Shown one piece after another: positions 48,520 to 60,800 of a stretch of 62,798 nt of DNA (positions are counted from its first letter, which is position 1; each line of letters begins with the position of its first letter). The stretch lies in assembly GCA_963575745.1 (NCBI GenBank), contig CAUYUJ010021069.1, positions 82,501 through 145,298 on the forward strand, given 5' to 3'. Position numbers and translations under genes: made by a program. Below the pieces are notes generated by a model. It had not been told where the DNA came from. It saw only the letters and a list, made by a program, of their open reading frames with translations, and did no database searches. Source of the stretch: Prorocentrum cordatum (lineage: Eukaryota; Sar; Dinophyceae; Prorocentrales; Prorocentraceae).

Positions 48520-49078
48520 CCTTGTGGGGTCCCCGGGGCGCCCAAGACGGCCCAAGAAACGCCCAAGACGGTCCAAGGCACCCTCAAGACGCCCCAGGAC
48601 GGCCCGAGAGCGCTCCAATACAGCCTAAATTGGCTCCAATGTCCACGAGGCCCCCAGGACACCCTAACATGGCTCCAAGACGGTCCAAGAGGGCCCCAAG
48701 AGGCCCCCAAGAGGACCCCACAGAGGCTAATACCGTCAAATGATTATGGGGAAGCTACATTCTTAGCATATCAGATTTGTCGGCTTTCGCAGGGTTCCAG
48801 ACAGCCCAAGAGGTCCCCCAAATCGCACGTAGACGACCCAAAAGGGCCCCAGGAGCGCCCCAAGACGGGCCAAGACGGGCCCACGACGGCCCAAGAGGGG
48901 CCCACGATGGCCCCAGGACGGCCCAAGAGGGCCCCGAGAGCTCCCCCAGAGGCTCCCAAGATGGCCCCCGAAGCCCCCGAGAGAGCCCCAAGACGGTCCA
49001 AGGCCTGCAAGACGCCCCCAGACGGCCCCAAAGGGCCCCATAAGGGCTCCAAGAAGACCCCCAAGAAGGCCCAGAGAC
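48520..49078 (+). repeat. CCAAGA-decamer repeat block
   Basis: About 550 bp of GGCCCAAGA/GGCCCCAAGA units with the interspersed subunit CATTCTTAGCATATCAGATTTGTCGGCTTTCGCAGGGTT (48760-48798; seen also at 53730 and 54850), which suggests a composite repeat. Confidence 0.85.
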
Positions 49079-49089
49079 GCGAAATAAAA

Positions 49090-49315
49090 AAGCGATCGGT
49101 AACGCAAACAGCTCTCCACACCAATGGTCCCAACAGCGAACGGTGACGTGACAAGCTCTTGACACCAAGGCTCTCAAGAGCAAACGGTGACGTAAACAAC
49201 TCTCAACACCAAGGCTCTCAAGAGCGAGCGGCAACGTAAAAGTATCTGAGCACCAAGGCTCCCAAGAGCGAGCAGTGACGTAACAAGATCTTACCACCAA
49301 GGGAGCGAAGGGTGC
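49090..49315 (+). repeat. TGACGTAAC minisatellite, about 50-bp units
   Basis: Units of CACCAAGGCTC(C/T)CAAGAGCGA followed by a variable part and TGACGTAA(C/A)AA(G/C)(C)TCT(T/C). Related arrays are at 49965-50160, 51785-51985, 54080-54330, 55185-55425 and 56455-56690. Confidence 0.85.
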
Positions 49316-49325
49316 TGTGAGCCAT

Positions 49326-49505
49326 CTCGGGCAAGTTGCTGGTCCGCTCTTTCCGTTCCCATGCCGGCCCAGATGACGGAAAGAGCGAGGTATGAGTGAT
49401 GTATTTTATTTTGTGGGGAGAAGCATTGAAGGGAGGGGTTCAGGGGAGGGGCGAGGCGCGCGCGGATGCGTGGTACTGGCCTGCTTTCTTCGTATTTGTT
49501 CGAGT
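49326..49505 (+). repeat. Inverted-repeat element (perfect 12-bp arms)
   Basis: CGCTCTTTCCGT at 49345-49356 and ACGGAAAGAGCG at 49376-49387 enclose a 19-nt loop. After it come GAGGTATGAGTGATG, GGGAGGGGTTC, GGGGAGGGGCGAGGCGCG and CTTGC-like sequence. It always follows the TGACGTAAC minisatellite. Confidence 0.85.
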
Positions 49506-49559
49506 GAAGCGGCTCCCGGGTGGTTCTCATGACCTGTTTCAATGCATTTGTTCGAGTGA

Positions 49560-49960
49560 CGCGGCCCAAGGGCCCCAAGACGGCCCAAGAGGGCCCCGAA
49601 CGGCCCAAGAGGGCCCCAAGACGGCCCCAAGAGAGCCTCAGATGGCCTCCAGGCGGCCCAAGGGAGCCTCAAGACGGCTCCAGAGACCTTCCCGAGAGGC
49701 CCTCAGGGGCAAAACAGGCGGGGGCCCAAAACTGCCCAAACGGGCTCTAAGACGGCCCAAGAGGGCCCTAAGACGGCCCCAAGAGAGCCCAAGGGGGCCC
49801 CAAGAGGCCCCCAAGAGAGCCCCAAGACGGCCAAAGGACTCCTAGACGGCCCACAAGGGCCCCAAGACGGGTCCAAAATTGCTTCAAACGGGCTCCCAAA
49901 GGGTTCCAAAGGGCCCCAAGAAGACCCCGACGAGGCCCAAGAAGCGCTCAAGAACACCAT
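49560..49960 (+). repeat. CCAAGA-decamer repeat block
   Basis: Decamer units on the plus strand between two inverted-repeat elements. Confidence 0.85.
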
Positions 49961-49964
49961 GGCT

Positions 49965-50320
49965 CCCATCAGCGAGCGGTGACGTAACAAGCTCTTCACA
50001 CCAAGGTTTGCAAGAGCGAACGGTGACGAAAACAACTCTCAACACCAAGGCTCCCAAGAGCGAGTGACAACGCAAGAGTTTCTGAACACCAAGGCTCGCA
50101 AGAGCGAGCAGTGACGCAACAAGCTTTTACCACCAAGGCTCCCTAGAGCGAAGGGTGCCGTGAGCCATCTCGGGCAAGTTCCTGGTCCGCTCTTTCCGTT
50201 CCCATGCCGGCCCAGATGACGGAAAGAGCGAGGTACGCGTGATGACGTTCTCGTGTGGGGCGAAGCCTTCTAGGGAGGGGTTCCAGGGGAGGGGCGAGGG
50301 GGGTGCGCATACGTCTAATG
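49965..50320 (+). repeat. TGACGTAAC minisatellite plus inverted-repeat element
   Basis: Minisatellite 49965-50160, then the element with perfect 12-bp arms 50188-50199 and 50219-50230 and its GGGAGGGG tail. Same order as at 49090-49505. Confidence 0.85.
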
Positions 50321-50404
50321 GCCGCCGTGGGGGCCGTTTCCTTGTATTGCGAAGGCCTTAGGGCCGGTGCCGCCGACCCTGAAGACGACGAAGATGAAAG
50401 CGAG

Positions 50405-50605
50405 CGAGGGGGGGTAGGAGGAGGAGGAGGAGGAGGAGGAGGAGGAGGAGGAGGAAGAGGAGGAGGCGGATGAGGGAGGAAGAGGGGGAGGAGGAGGATG
50501 AGTGGGGGAGCAGTGAGACGAATGTGGTGGAGGAGGAGGAGGAGGAGGAGGAGGAGGAGGAGGAGGAGGAGGAGGAGGAGGAGGAGTGGGGGAGCAGCGA
50601 GAGGA
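50405..50605 (+). repeat. (GGA)n polypurine arrays
   Basis: Two pure GGA stretches (50416-50466 and 50531-50585) separated by GGAGGAAGAGGGGGAGG-type sequence and GTGGGGGAGCAG. From 50606 to 51135 I recognise no gene. Confidence 0.9.
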
Positions 50606-51135
50606 AGCGAGTAGGAGCAACCAATTCTGGAGACCTCGGCTCTCGACGGAAATGAGAGGGAGAGGGCGGGGGCAGAACCTTTCCGAAAGTCAATGAATAT
50701 GGCCTCTCCGGGCCTTCTTGAGAGTCCTTGTGGGGCTCTTTTGATCTGTCTGAGGGCCCCCTTTGGCCGTCCTTAGGCGTTCTTGGGCTGTCTTGTGGGG
50801 CTTGGGCCGTCTGGGAGCGCTCTTGCAGATCCGTCGTGGCGACCCCCCCCTCCTCCAGCGTATCTACAGAGGGCCCCTCTGTAGATGCCGCAAGCGGGGG
50901 ATGGTATTTTGACCCGGGAAGGGATCAAAGGGAAGGGGCTTCCCTTCGACTCAATGACAGCGTTGTTGATTTCCCTTTTGCTGGGTTGCTTCATTTCGCT
51001 TTGGCTGGCGCGCTTGAGGACGAGGGCCCAGGGAAAGAGGGGGGAGCGGCGACGGACCCAGAAAAGAAGACGACGAGTACGTACGAGGACAACCACGACG
51101 AACAACGCATTCCACGCCGACAGGGTCGGCGGATT

Positions 51136-51780
51136 TTTTCGAGTGAAGCGGCTCCCATACAGCTCCCATGGCCTGTTTCCACGTATTTATTCGAGTGACG
51201 CGGCCCAAGGGCCCAAGACGGCCCAAGAGGGCACCCGAACGGCCCGAGAGGGCACCGAGATGGCCCCACGAGAGCCTCAGATGGCCTGCACCAGCCTGTG
51301 CAAGAGAGCCTCAATACGGCTCCAGCGAGAGGCCCCCCCTGGGCAAAACGCTTTGATATTTCTGTGGTTTTTGAAGGTTGTTGGGGTTCTTGCCTTGTCG
51401 GGCCAAGAGCAATCCAAACGGCCCACTAGGCTCCAAAGATCGCTCCAATATTGCCCGAGAGGCCCCCGAAAGGGCCCGAAAACGGTCCAAGAGGGCCCCA
51501 AGACGGCCCCAGAGGGGCCCAAAACGGCCCAAAAGGGCTCCAAGACGGCCAAGAGGGCTCCAAGACGGCCCCAAGAGAGACGCAAGAGGGCCCAAAGAGG
51601 TTCCCAAGAGGGCCCCAAGAGGCTCTTAAGAGAGCCCCAAGACGGCCAAAGGCTTCCAAGACGCCCCTGGCCCAAAAGGGCCCCAAGACGGCCCAGAATT
51701 GCCCCAAAAGGGCTCCCGAAGGGCTTCAGAAGGGCTCCAAGAAGACCCCGACGAGGCTCAAGAGACGCTCAAGAACACCA
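51136..51780 (+). repeat. Element tail plus CCAAGA-decamer block
   Basis: 51136-51205 (TTCGAGTGAAGCGGCTCCC, then CGAGTGACGCGGCCCAAGG) matches 49500-49570. Decamer units follow to 51780, interrupted at about 51355-51415 by a CCCTGGGCAAAACG / TTTTTGAAGGTTGTTGGGG segment that also occurs near 52395-52450 and 5780-5830. Confidence 0.8.
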
Positions 51781-51784
51781 TGGC

Positions 51785-52120
51785 TCCCATCAGCGAGCTG
51801 TGACGTAACAAGCTCTTGATACCAAGGCTCGCCAGAGCGCGGTGACGTGCACAGCTCGTCACACCAAGGCTCCCAAGAGCGAGTGGCAACGTAATAGTCT
51901 CTGAACATCAGGGCTCCCAACGGAGAGCGGTGTCGCAACAAGCTCTTACCACCAAGGCTCCCAAGAGCGAAGGGTGCCCTGAGCCTTCTCGGGCAAGTTC
52001 CTGCAGCGCTCTTTCCGTTTCCGTGCCGGTCCAGGTAACGGAAAGAGCGAGGTATGAGTGATGACGTTCTGGTGGGGCGAAGCTCTCCATCTATAGGGAG
52101 GGGTCCAGGGGAGGGGCGAG
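51785..52120 (+). repeat. TGACGTAAC minisatellite plus inverted-repeat element
   Basis: Minisatellite 51785-51985, then perfect arms at 52007-52018 and 52038-52049 and the GGGAGGGGTCCAGGGGAGGG tail. Confidence 0.85.
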
Positions 52121-52249
52121 AGGAGCACGTTTGGTTGTTATTGTCCGCCGGAGGGGCATTTCCTTAGTATTGTTTCGAGTGGAGCGGCGTGGAGCGGTTC
52201 GCGGGCGCCTTCCACGGCGCGTTTTTCCTCGTATTTTTTCTAGTGAAGC

Positions 52250-53440
52250 GGCTGAAGGGCGCCAAGACGGCCCAAGAGGGCACCAACACGACCCAAAGAC
52301 GGCCCCGAGCGAGCTTCGGATGGCCTCCAGGCGGTCCAGGAGGTCCTCCAGACGGCTCCAGAGGCCCTCCAGAGAGCCTTCGAGAGGGCCTCAGGAGCCA
52401 AACGACATGTATTTCCGTTTGGTTTTTGAAGGTTTTTCGGGTTCTCGCTTTTTCCGGCCCAGACGGGCCCAACACGGCCCATGAGGTCCAAAGATCGTCC
52501 CCAGACGGTCCCAGAGGCCACCCGAAGGGGCCCAAAACGGTCCGGCGCCCAGACGGGTCCAAGACGGCCCCAGAGGCCCCGAAGATCGTCCCCAGACGGT
52601 CCCAGAGCCCCCGCCTAAAGGGGAGCAAATCTGTGCAAGAGGGCCCCCAGACGGCCCCAAAGACGGCTTCAGCTTGTCCCGAAACACAGCAAGGGGCCAG
52701 AAGACGGCACCAAAACGGCCCAAAAGGGCCCCAAGACGACCCCAGAGGGCCCCAAGACGGCCCCAAGAGAGACGCAAGAGGGCCCAACGAGGTTCCCAAA
52801 AGGGCCCCAAGAGGCCCCCGCGAGAGCCCCGAGACGGCTAAAGGCCTCGAGGACGCTCCAAAACGGCCCTAAAAAGGCCCCAAGACGGCCCAACATTGCT
52901 TTTAAACGGCCCCCAAGTGGCCCCGAACGGGCCCCCCAAGACCAGAGGCCCCCCAAAGGAGCCGAAGACGGTCCAAGAGGGCCCCCAGATGGTGCAGATG
53001 GCCTCCGCACGGTCCGAGAGAGCCTCGAGACGGTTCCAGAGTTTTTCAAGAGGGCCCCTCGAGAGGGTTTCAGAATGGCCCGAAACATAGATTTCCCTAG
53101 TGTGTTTGACGGTTTTTCAGGTTCTCTCCTTTTTCAGTCCCAGAAGGGCCCCGGCGGCCCAAGAGGCCCCAAAGATCGTCCCAAGACGGCCCCAGAGGCG
53201 CCCCAAAGGGGCCCACAACGGTCCAAAAGGACCCCCAGACGGGCCAGACGGCCTAAGAGGCCCCAACGATCGTCCCAAGATGGCCCCAGAGGCCACCCAA
53301 AGGGGCCGAAAATTGTCCAAGAGGACTCACAGACGGCCCAAGTGGGGCCCGAGACGGCCCAAGAGGACCCCCGGACAGCCCCAAGAGAGCCCCAAGACGG
53401 CCCCAAGGACGGCCCAAAAGGGCTCCAAGACGGCCTCCGA
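52250..53440 (+). repeat. CCAAGA-decamer repeat block
   Basis: About 1.2 kb of decamer units with short non-repeat islands at about 52405-52455 and 53080-53135 (GTTTTTGAAGGTTTTTCGGG and relatives). Confidence 0.85.
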
Positions 53441-56400
53441 GGTACGAGTGATGACGTTCTGATGTGGGCGAAGCCCTAAAGGGAGGGGTTCCAGGGGAGG
53501 GGCGAAGCGTGTGGAGATGGGTGTTAATGGCCGTTTTCGGGTTTTCCCTTAGGTTTTTGCATGTTTTTCGGGTTCCCCCCCAAGACGGCCCAAGAGCGCT
53601 CCAAGAGAGCCCAAGACCGCCCAAGACGGCCCAAGAGGCCCCCAAGAGGTTCCCAAGAGGCCCCCAAGGGGTGTCCTGAGAGGGCCCCAAGAGGCCGAAA
53701 TCATAGATTTTCCAGTGGAACACGTATATTTGAAGCATATGCGCTTTGTCGGCTTTCACGGCGTTGAAGACGCCACAAGAGGCTCCCAAGACCGCCCCAA
53801 GACGGCCCAAGAGGCTCCCAAGAGGCCCCCAAGAGGCCCCCAAAACGGCCCAAGAGGGCCCCCAGACGGCCCAAGAGGCGCCCAAGACGGCGCAAGAGGG
53901 CCCCAAGACGGCCCCAAGAGGGGGACCACGAACCGAAAAGTCTAGCCTTTCGCCCCAAGAAGCTTCCAGGAGGCCCCCAGAGCCCCCCAAGAAGCCCCAA
54001 GAGGCTCCCAAGAGGCCTCCAAAAGGGCCCGACAAGGGCCCCAATAGGACTCCCAAGAAGGCCCAGAGACGCCAAATAGAGAGCGATCGGTAACGCAAAA
54101 AGCTCTTCACACCAAGGCTCCCAAGAGCGAACGGTGACGTAAACAAGCTGATAAGACCAGGCTCCCAGCAGAGAGCGGTGACGTAACAAGTTCCTGACAC
54201 CAAGGCCCAGCCAAGGCTCAGGAACGGGCGGCAACGCAACAATCTCTGAACACCAAGGCTCCCAAGAGCGAGGGGTGACGTAACAAGCTCTCAACGCCAA
54301 GGCTCCCAGTACTAACGGTGGTGTGAGTAGTTTCGGTTTCTGTTTCTGAAGCGCTCTTTCCGTTTCCGTGCCAGGCCCAGGTTTTGCATGTTTTTGGGGT
54401 TCCCCCCCAAGACGGCCCACGCGCGCTCCAAGAGAGCCCACGACCGCCCAATACGGCCCACGAGGCCCCTGAGAGGCGCCCAAGGGGCGTCCCAAGACGG
54501 CCCCAAGAGGCCAACATCATTGTTCTTCCAAAGGAAAACATCTATTTTTAGCATCTACGGCTTTTCGCCTTTCACGGCTGACGACGGCCCTTGGGGCCCC
54601 CAATACCGCCCCCAGACGGCTCAAGAGGCTCCCAAGAGGCCCCCAACACGGGCCCAAGAGGGCCCCCAGACGGCCCAAGAGGCGCCCAAGACGGCCCTAA
54701 GAGGGGGACCACAAGCCGAACAGTCTAGCCTATCGCCCCAAGATGCTCCCGGGAGGCCCCCCCACAGCCCCCCAAGCAGCCCCAAGAGGCCCCCAAGAGG
54801 CGTCCCACGAGGCCACCAGGAGGCCAAACTCATTGATTTCCTGTAGGAAAACGTATATTTTAGCATACACGGCTTTTCGGCTTTCGCGGCGTTGACGACG
54901 GTCCAAGAGGCCGCAAGACCGCCCCAAGACGGCCCAGGAGGCTCCCGAGAGGCCCCCAAAACGGCCCAAGAGGGCGCCCAGACGGCCCAAGAGGGCTCCC
55001 AGACGGCCCCAGAAGGGGGACCACGACCCCGAAAGTCAAGCCTTTCGCCCCAAGACGCTTCCAGGAGGCCCCCACAGACCCCAAAGAAGCCCCAAGAGGC
55101 CCCCAAGAGGCCACCAGGAGGGCCCAAAAAGGGCACCAGAAGGACTCCCACGAAGGCCCAGAGACGCCAAGAGCGATCGGTAATGCAAAAAGCTCTTCAC
55201 ACAGAGGCTCCCAAGAGCGAACGGTGACGTAAACCAGCTGATAAGACCCAGGCTTCCAGCAGAAAGCGGTGACGTAATAAGTTCCTGACACCACGGCCCA
55301 GCCAAGGCTCAGGAACGGGCGGCAACGCAACCATCTCTGAACCCCAAGGCTCCCAAGAGCGAGGGGTGACGTAACCAGGTCTCAACGCCAAGGCTCCCGG
55401 TACGCACGGTGGTGTGAGTAATTTCGGTTTCTGTTGCTGCAGCGCTCTTTCCGTTTCTGTGCCAGGCCCAGGTGACGGAAAGAGCGAGGTATGAGCGAGT
55501 GACGTTGAGCAGGGGCGAAGCCATTTCAGGGAGGGGTCCAGGGGAGGGGCGAGGCACAGGGGCGGGGTCTAATGGTCCTATTTTTGGTTTCCCCCTAGGG
55601 TTTTTATATGTTTTTTCTGATTTTCCCTCCAGACGGCCGAAGGGCGCTCCAAGAGAGCCCAAGACCGCCCAAGACGGCCCAAGAGGCTCCCAAGAGGCCC
55701 CCAAGAGGCCCCCAAGAGGCGCCCAAGGGGCGTCCCAAGAGGGCCTCAAGAGGCCAAAATCATTGATTTTCCAAAGGCAAACGTATATTTTTAGCATCTA
55801 CGGCTTTTCGCCTTTCACGGCGTTAACGACGGCCCTTGAGGCCCCCAAGACCACCCCAAAACGGCCCAAGAGGATCCCAAGAGGCCCCCAAAACGGCCCA
55901 AGAGGGCCCCCAGACGGCCCAAGAGGCGCCCAAGACGGCCCAAGAGGGCCCTAAGACGGCCCGAAGAGGGGGACCACGAACTGAAAAGTCTAGCCGTTTC
56001 GCCCCAAGACGCTCCCGGGAGGCCCCCACAGCCCCCAAAGAAGCCGCAAGATGCCCCCAAGAGGCGTACAGGAGGACAAAATCATTGATTTCCGATTTGA
56101 AAACGTGCATTTTTAGCATACACGGCTTTTCGGCTTCCACGGCGTTGAAGACGGTCCAAGAGGCCCCCAAGACCGCCCCAAGACGGCCCCAGAGGCTGCC
56201 AAGAGGCCCCCGAAACGGCCCAAGAGGGCGCCAGGACGGCCCAAGAGGCGCCCAAGACGGCCCAAGAGGACGGCCCCAGAAGGGGGACCACGAACCCGAA
56301 AGTTTAGCCTTTTCGTCCCAAGACGCTCCCAGGAGGCCCCCACAGACCCCCAAGAAGCCCCAAGAGGCCCCCAAGAGGCCCCCAAAGGGGCTCAAAAAAG

Positions 56401-56735
56401 GCCGCAATAGGACTCCCAAGAAGGCTCAGAGAAGCCAAATAAAGAGCGATCGGTAACGCAAAATGCTCTTCACACCGAGGCTCCCAAGAGCGAACGGTGA
56501 TGTAAACAAGCTGATAAGAGCCAGGCTCCCAGCAGGGAGCGATGACGTAACAAGTTCCTGACACCAAGGCCCAGCCAAGGCTCAGGAACGGGCGGCAACG
56601 CAACAATCTCTGAACACCAAGGCTCCCAAGAGCGCGGGGTGACGTAACAAGCTCTCAACGCCAAGGCTCCCAGTTCGGTCAAGTTCTTGAAGCGCTCTTT
56701 CCGCTTCCGTGCCGGCCCAGGTCTAATGGCCTTCG
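53441..56735 (+). repeat. Higher-order tandem array of composite units, about 1.0-1.3 kb
   Basis: Three units ending near 54395, 55490 and 56735. Each carries decamer block, island ACGTATATTTTTAGCAT-CTACGGCTTTTCG (at about 53723, 54540, 54855, 55782 and 56105), subunit GGGGGACCACGAAC (about 53918, 54707, 55015, 55970 and 56282), the TGACGTAAC minisatellite and part or all of the inverted-repeat element (full at 55443-55486; left part only at 54355 and 56692). Units differ by internal deletions and duplications, which indicates unequal exchange. Confidence 0.8.
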
Positions 56736-56779
56736 GCCCATCCCGCCACCGTGCCTTGGTTGTGGGTGTGAAGCCTACT

Positions 56780-56970
56780 GGGTGTTCGCTGGGATCTCGT
56801 GGGAGGCCTCTCGGGGGCCTCTGGGAGAAAGTTCGGAGGCCTGTTGTGGTCCGTGTGGGGGCCTCTTGGGGCATCTTTTGGGCTTGTGGGGGCCTCTTGG
56901 GCTCTCTTGGAGGCCTCTTGAGGGCCTCTTGGGACCTCCTGGGCGCCTCTTGGGACCTCTTGTGGCCTGA
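56780..56970 (-). repeat. Short decamer block, reverse orientation
   Basis: GGCCTCTTGGG units on the plus strand, opposite to the preceding array. Confidence 0.75.
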
Positions 56971-56973
56971 AGG

Positions 56974-57112
56974 TTCGTGAGGAGGAGGAGGAGGAGGAGG
57001 AGGAGGAGAGGAGGAGGAGAAGGAAGAGGAGACGGAGGAGGAGGTGGATGAGGTGGAGGAGGCGGAGGAGGAGGAGGAGGAGGAGGCGGAGGAGGAGGAG
57101 GTTTCGAAAAGG
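56974..57112 (+). repeat. (GGA)n polypurine array
   Basis: About 130 bp of GGA/GAG triplets. Confidence 0.95.
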
Positions 57113-57179
57113 CTTCCCGAGACACCAAATCAGCTGTTCACATAGAGGTTGTCCCGAACTGCCCAAAAACTCGGCCCGC

Positions 57180-57224
57180 CTTGTCCTCGTCTTCGTCGTC
57201 GCCCTCGTCGTCCTCGTCCTCGTC

Positions 57225-57271
<47 letters not shown>

Positions 57272-57272
57272 G
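57180..57272 (+). repeat. (CGT)n microsatellite
   Basis: Runs of TCGTCCTCGTC changing into pure CGT triplets (about 57228-57270). Confidence 0.95.
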
Positions 57273-57363
57273 GAGGAGACGGGAGGGCAAGATCATAGCG
57301 AGGGGGGGCGGCTCCCCGCTCCCCGAGGCTTCTGGCTGGCGCGGCGCTCGGGCCCGTCCTGGG

Positions 57364-57840
57364 GGTGCCGCCAGGCCGTCTGGCGACTTCAGAGACCGTC
57401 TTGGGGGGCCGATCTGGACCGTTTTGACGACCTCCTGGGGCTCTTCAGGGCCGTCCTGGGCCTCTCCTGGGGCTCCTTCGGGACAGTCGCATCACCGCCT
57501 AGTCATCCCCGTCTCCCCGAGGATGCCCACGAACGGGATGACAAAAAAGCGCAGTATCCGGCAAACTCCAGAGATTCCGTGGATAGGAGGCCTCTGCACC
57601 CGTCGCCCCTTCCCCTCTTCCGTGACCATTTTGATTCAAGCGCGCCTGACGTCGTTGCAGTAGAAGCGAGAAGGACTAGAGTTTTCAGCAGATGGCGCTC
57701 CTCATCTCGAAAAAGGAAAAACACATAAACATAAGATTTTAACGCTCCGAGCAGACTTCTTGGCTCCGCGCTGGGCCACCCCTGGCGGTGCCTCCGGCTC
57801 CGCCCCTGGCAAGCTCCGCGCGCCAGGGAGAGGGGGTCCA
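57364..57840 (+). repeat. 5' flank of duplicated cysteine-rich gene, copy B
   Basis: Matches 42556-43032 almost base for base, including the A-rich stretch before the gene, so the presumed control region was duplicated with the gene. Confidence 0.85.
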
Positions 57841-60800
57841 ATGCAAATCCAAGAAACCCGCGCGGATCGCCAAACTTTATGTTTACGTTTTGTTTTTTCT
57901 TATTCTATCATCGTTGCCGCCTCGCTGCTGGCACTCGCGCACGCCTCGGGCCCGCAAGCGTCTTGCGCAGCAGGTCAGCAGTGCGCCGCAGGAGACCAGG
58001 ATGACACCGGCATGCTCCAGAAGAGCTCGCAGATGATGCAGTTGAGTCGGCATGAGCATTTAAGCGTGAAAACGACGCCCACGAACGACGCCGAGTGCAA
58101 GGCCGTGCCTGGCATCAACACGGGCCTGCCCATCGTCTACGACTCCAGCTGCCCCGGCCTGTGCTGCTTCGAGGACCAGCCGTGCAGGTACAACAACACG
58201 GGCTGCTACTCCGCAGCCTTGGCGCAGCAGAAGGTGAGGACGACGCCCACGAACGACGCCGAGTGCAAGGCCGTGAAGGGCATCAACACGGGCCTGCCCA
58301 TCGTCTACGACTCCAGCTGCCCCGGCCTGTGCTGCTTCGAGGACCAGCCGTGCAGGTACAACAACACGGGCTGCTACTCCGCAGCCTTGGCGCAGCAGAA
58401 GGTGAGGACGACGCCCACGAACGACGCCGAGTGCAAGGCCGTGAAGGGCATCAACACGGGCCTGCCCATCGTCTACGACTCCAGCTGCCCCGGCCTGTGC
58501 TGCTTCGAGGACCAGCCGTGCAGGTACAACAACACGGGCTGCTACTCCGCAGCCTTGGCGCAGCAGAAGGTGAAGTCGACGCCCACGAACGACGCCGAGT
58601 GCAAGGCCGTGTCTGGCATCAACACGGGCCTGCCCATCGTCTACGACTCCAGCTGCCCCGGCCTGTGCTGCTTCGAGGACCAGCCGTGCAGGTACAACAA
58701 CACGGGCTGCTACTCCGCAGCCTTGGCGCAGCAGAAGGTAAGGACGACGCCCACGAACGACGCCGAGTGCAAGGCCGTGCCTGGCATCAACACGGGCCTG
58801 CCCATCGTCTACGACTCCAGCTGCCCCGGCCTGTGCTGCTTCGAGGACCAGCCGTGCAGGTACAACAACACGGGCTGCTACTCCCGCAGCCTTGGCGCAG
58901 CAGAAGGTGAACGACGCCCACGAACGACGCCGAGTGCAAGGCCGTGTCTGGCATCAACACGGGCCTGCCCATCGTCTACGACTCCAGCTGCACGCGCCGG
59001 TGGTGCTCGAGGACCAGCCGTGCAGGTACAACAACACGGGCTGCTACTTGGCGGCCTTGGCGCAGCAGAAGGTGAGGACGACGCCCACGAACGACGCCGA
59101 GTGCAAGGCCGTGCAGGGCATCGGCAAGGGCCTGCCCATCGTCTATGACTCCAGCTGCACTGGCCTGTGCTGCTTCGAGGACCAACAGTACAGGTACGAC
59201 AACACGGGCTGCTACTCCGCGGCCTTGGCGCAGCAGAAGGTGAGGACGACGCCAACGAGGACGCCGAGGGCAAGGCAGTGCCAGGCATCAGCAAGGGCCT
59301 GCCCATCGTCCACGACTCCAGCTGCCCTGGCCTGTGCTGCTTCGAGGACCAGCCGTGCAGGTGCAACGGCACGGGTTGCTACTCCGTGGCCTTGGCGCAG
59401 CAGAAGGTGAGGACGACGCCTACGAACGACGCCGAGTGCAAGGCAGTGCCAGGCATCAGCAAGGGCCTGCCCATCGCCTACGACTCCAGCTGCCCCGGCC
59501 TGTGCTGCTTCGAGGACCAGCCGTGCAGGTACAACAACAGGGGTTGCTACTCCGCGGCCTTGGCGCAGCAGGAGGTGAGGAGGACGCCCACGAACGACGC
59601 CGAGTGCAAGGCAGTGCCAGGCATCGACAAGGGCCTGCCCATCGCCTACGACTCCAGCGGCCCTGGCTTGTGCTGCTTCGAGGACCAGCCGTGCAGGTAC
59701 AACAACACGGGCTGCTACTCCGCGGCCTTGGCGCAGCAGAAGGTGAGGGCGACGCCCACGAACGAAGCCCAGTGCAAGGCAGTGCCAGGCATCAGCAAGG
59801 GCCTGCCCATCGTCTACGACTTCAGCTCCCCTGGCCTGTGCTGCTTCGAGGACCAGCCGTGCAGGTACAACAACGCGGGCTGCTACTCCGCGGCCTTGGC
59901 GCAGCAGAAGGTGAGGACGACGCCTACGAACGACGCCGAGTGCAAGGCAGTGCCAGGCATCAGCAAGGGCCTGCCCATCGTCTACGACTCCAGCTGCCCT
60001 GGCCTGTGCTGCTTCGAGGACCAGCCGTGCAGGTGCAACGGCACGTGCTGCTACTCCGCGGCCTTGGCACAGCAGAAGGTGAGGACAACGCTCACGAACG
60101 ACGCCGAGTGCAAGGCAGAGCCAGGCATCAACAAGGGCCTACCCATCGTCTACGACTCCAGCTGCCCTGGCCTGTGCTGCTTCGAGGACCAGCCGTGCAG
60201 GTGCAACAACACGGGCTGCTACTCCGCGGCCGTGGCGCAGCAGAAGGTGAGGACGACGCCCACGAACGACGCCGAGTGCAAGGCAGTGCCTGGCATCACT
60301 GGGGCCTGCCCATCGCCTACGACTCCAGCTGCCCTGGCCTGTGCTGCTTCGAGGACCAGCCGTGCAGGTGCAAGTCAAACACGGGCTGCTACTCCGCAGC
60401 CTTGGCGCGAGAGAAGGTGAGGACGCCCACGACGACGCCGAGTGCAGGTGGTGGGCGGTTCAACAAGGGGACCTGCCCATCGTCTAAACGCCTCAGCTGC
60501 CCCGGCCTGTGCTGCTTCGGAGGACAGCCGTGCAGGTACAACAACACGGGCTGCTACTCCGCAGCCTTGGCGCAGCAGAAGGTGAGGACGACGCCCACGA
60601 ACGACGCCGAGTGCAAGGCCGTGAAGGGCATCAACACGGGCCTGCCCATCGTCTACGACTCCAGCTGCCCCGGCCTGTGCTGCTTCGAGGGCCAGCCGTG
60701 CAGGTACAACAACACGGGCTGCTACTCCGCAGCCTTGGCGCAGCAGAAGGTGAGGACGACGCCCACGAACGACGCCGAGTGCAAGGCCGTGCCGGGCATC

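Noticed and set aside
53253-54242. 329-codon minus-strand frame with Trp/Gly/Leu repeats
   Set aside because: Reverse reading of the decamer block; similar Leu/Gly/Trp frames appear wherever the repeat occurs.
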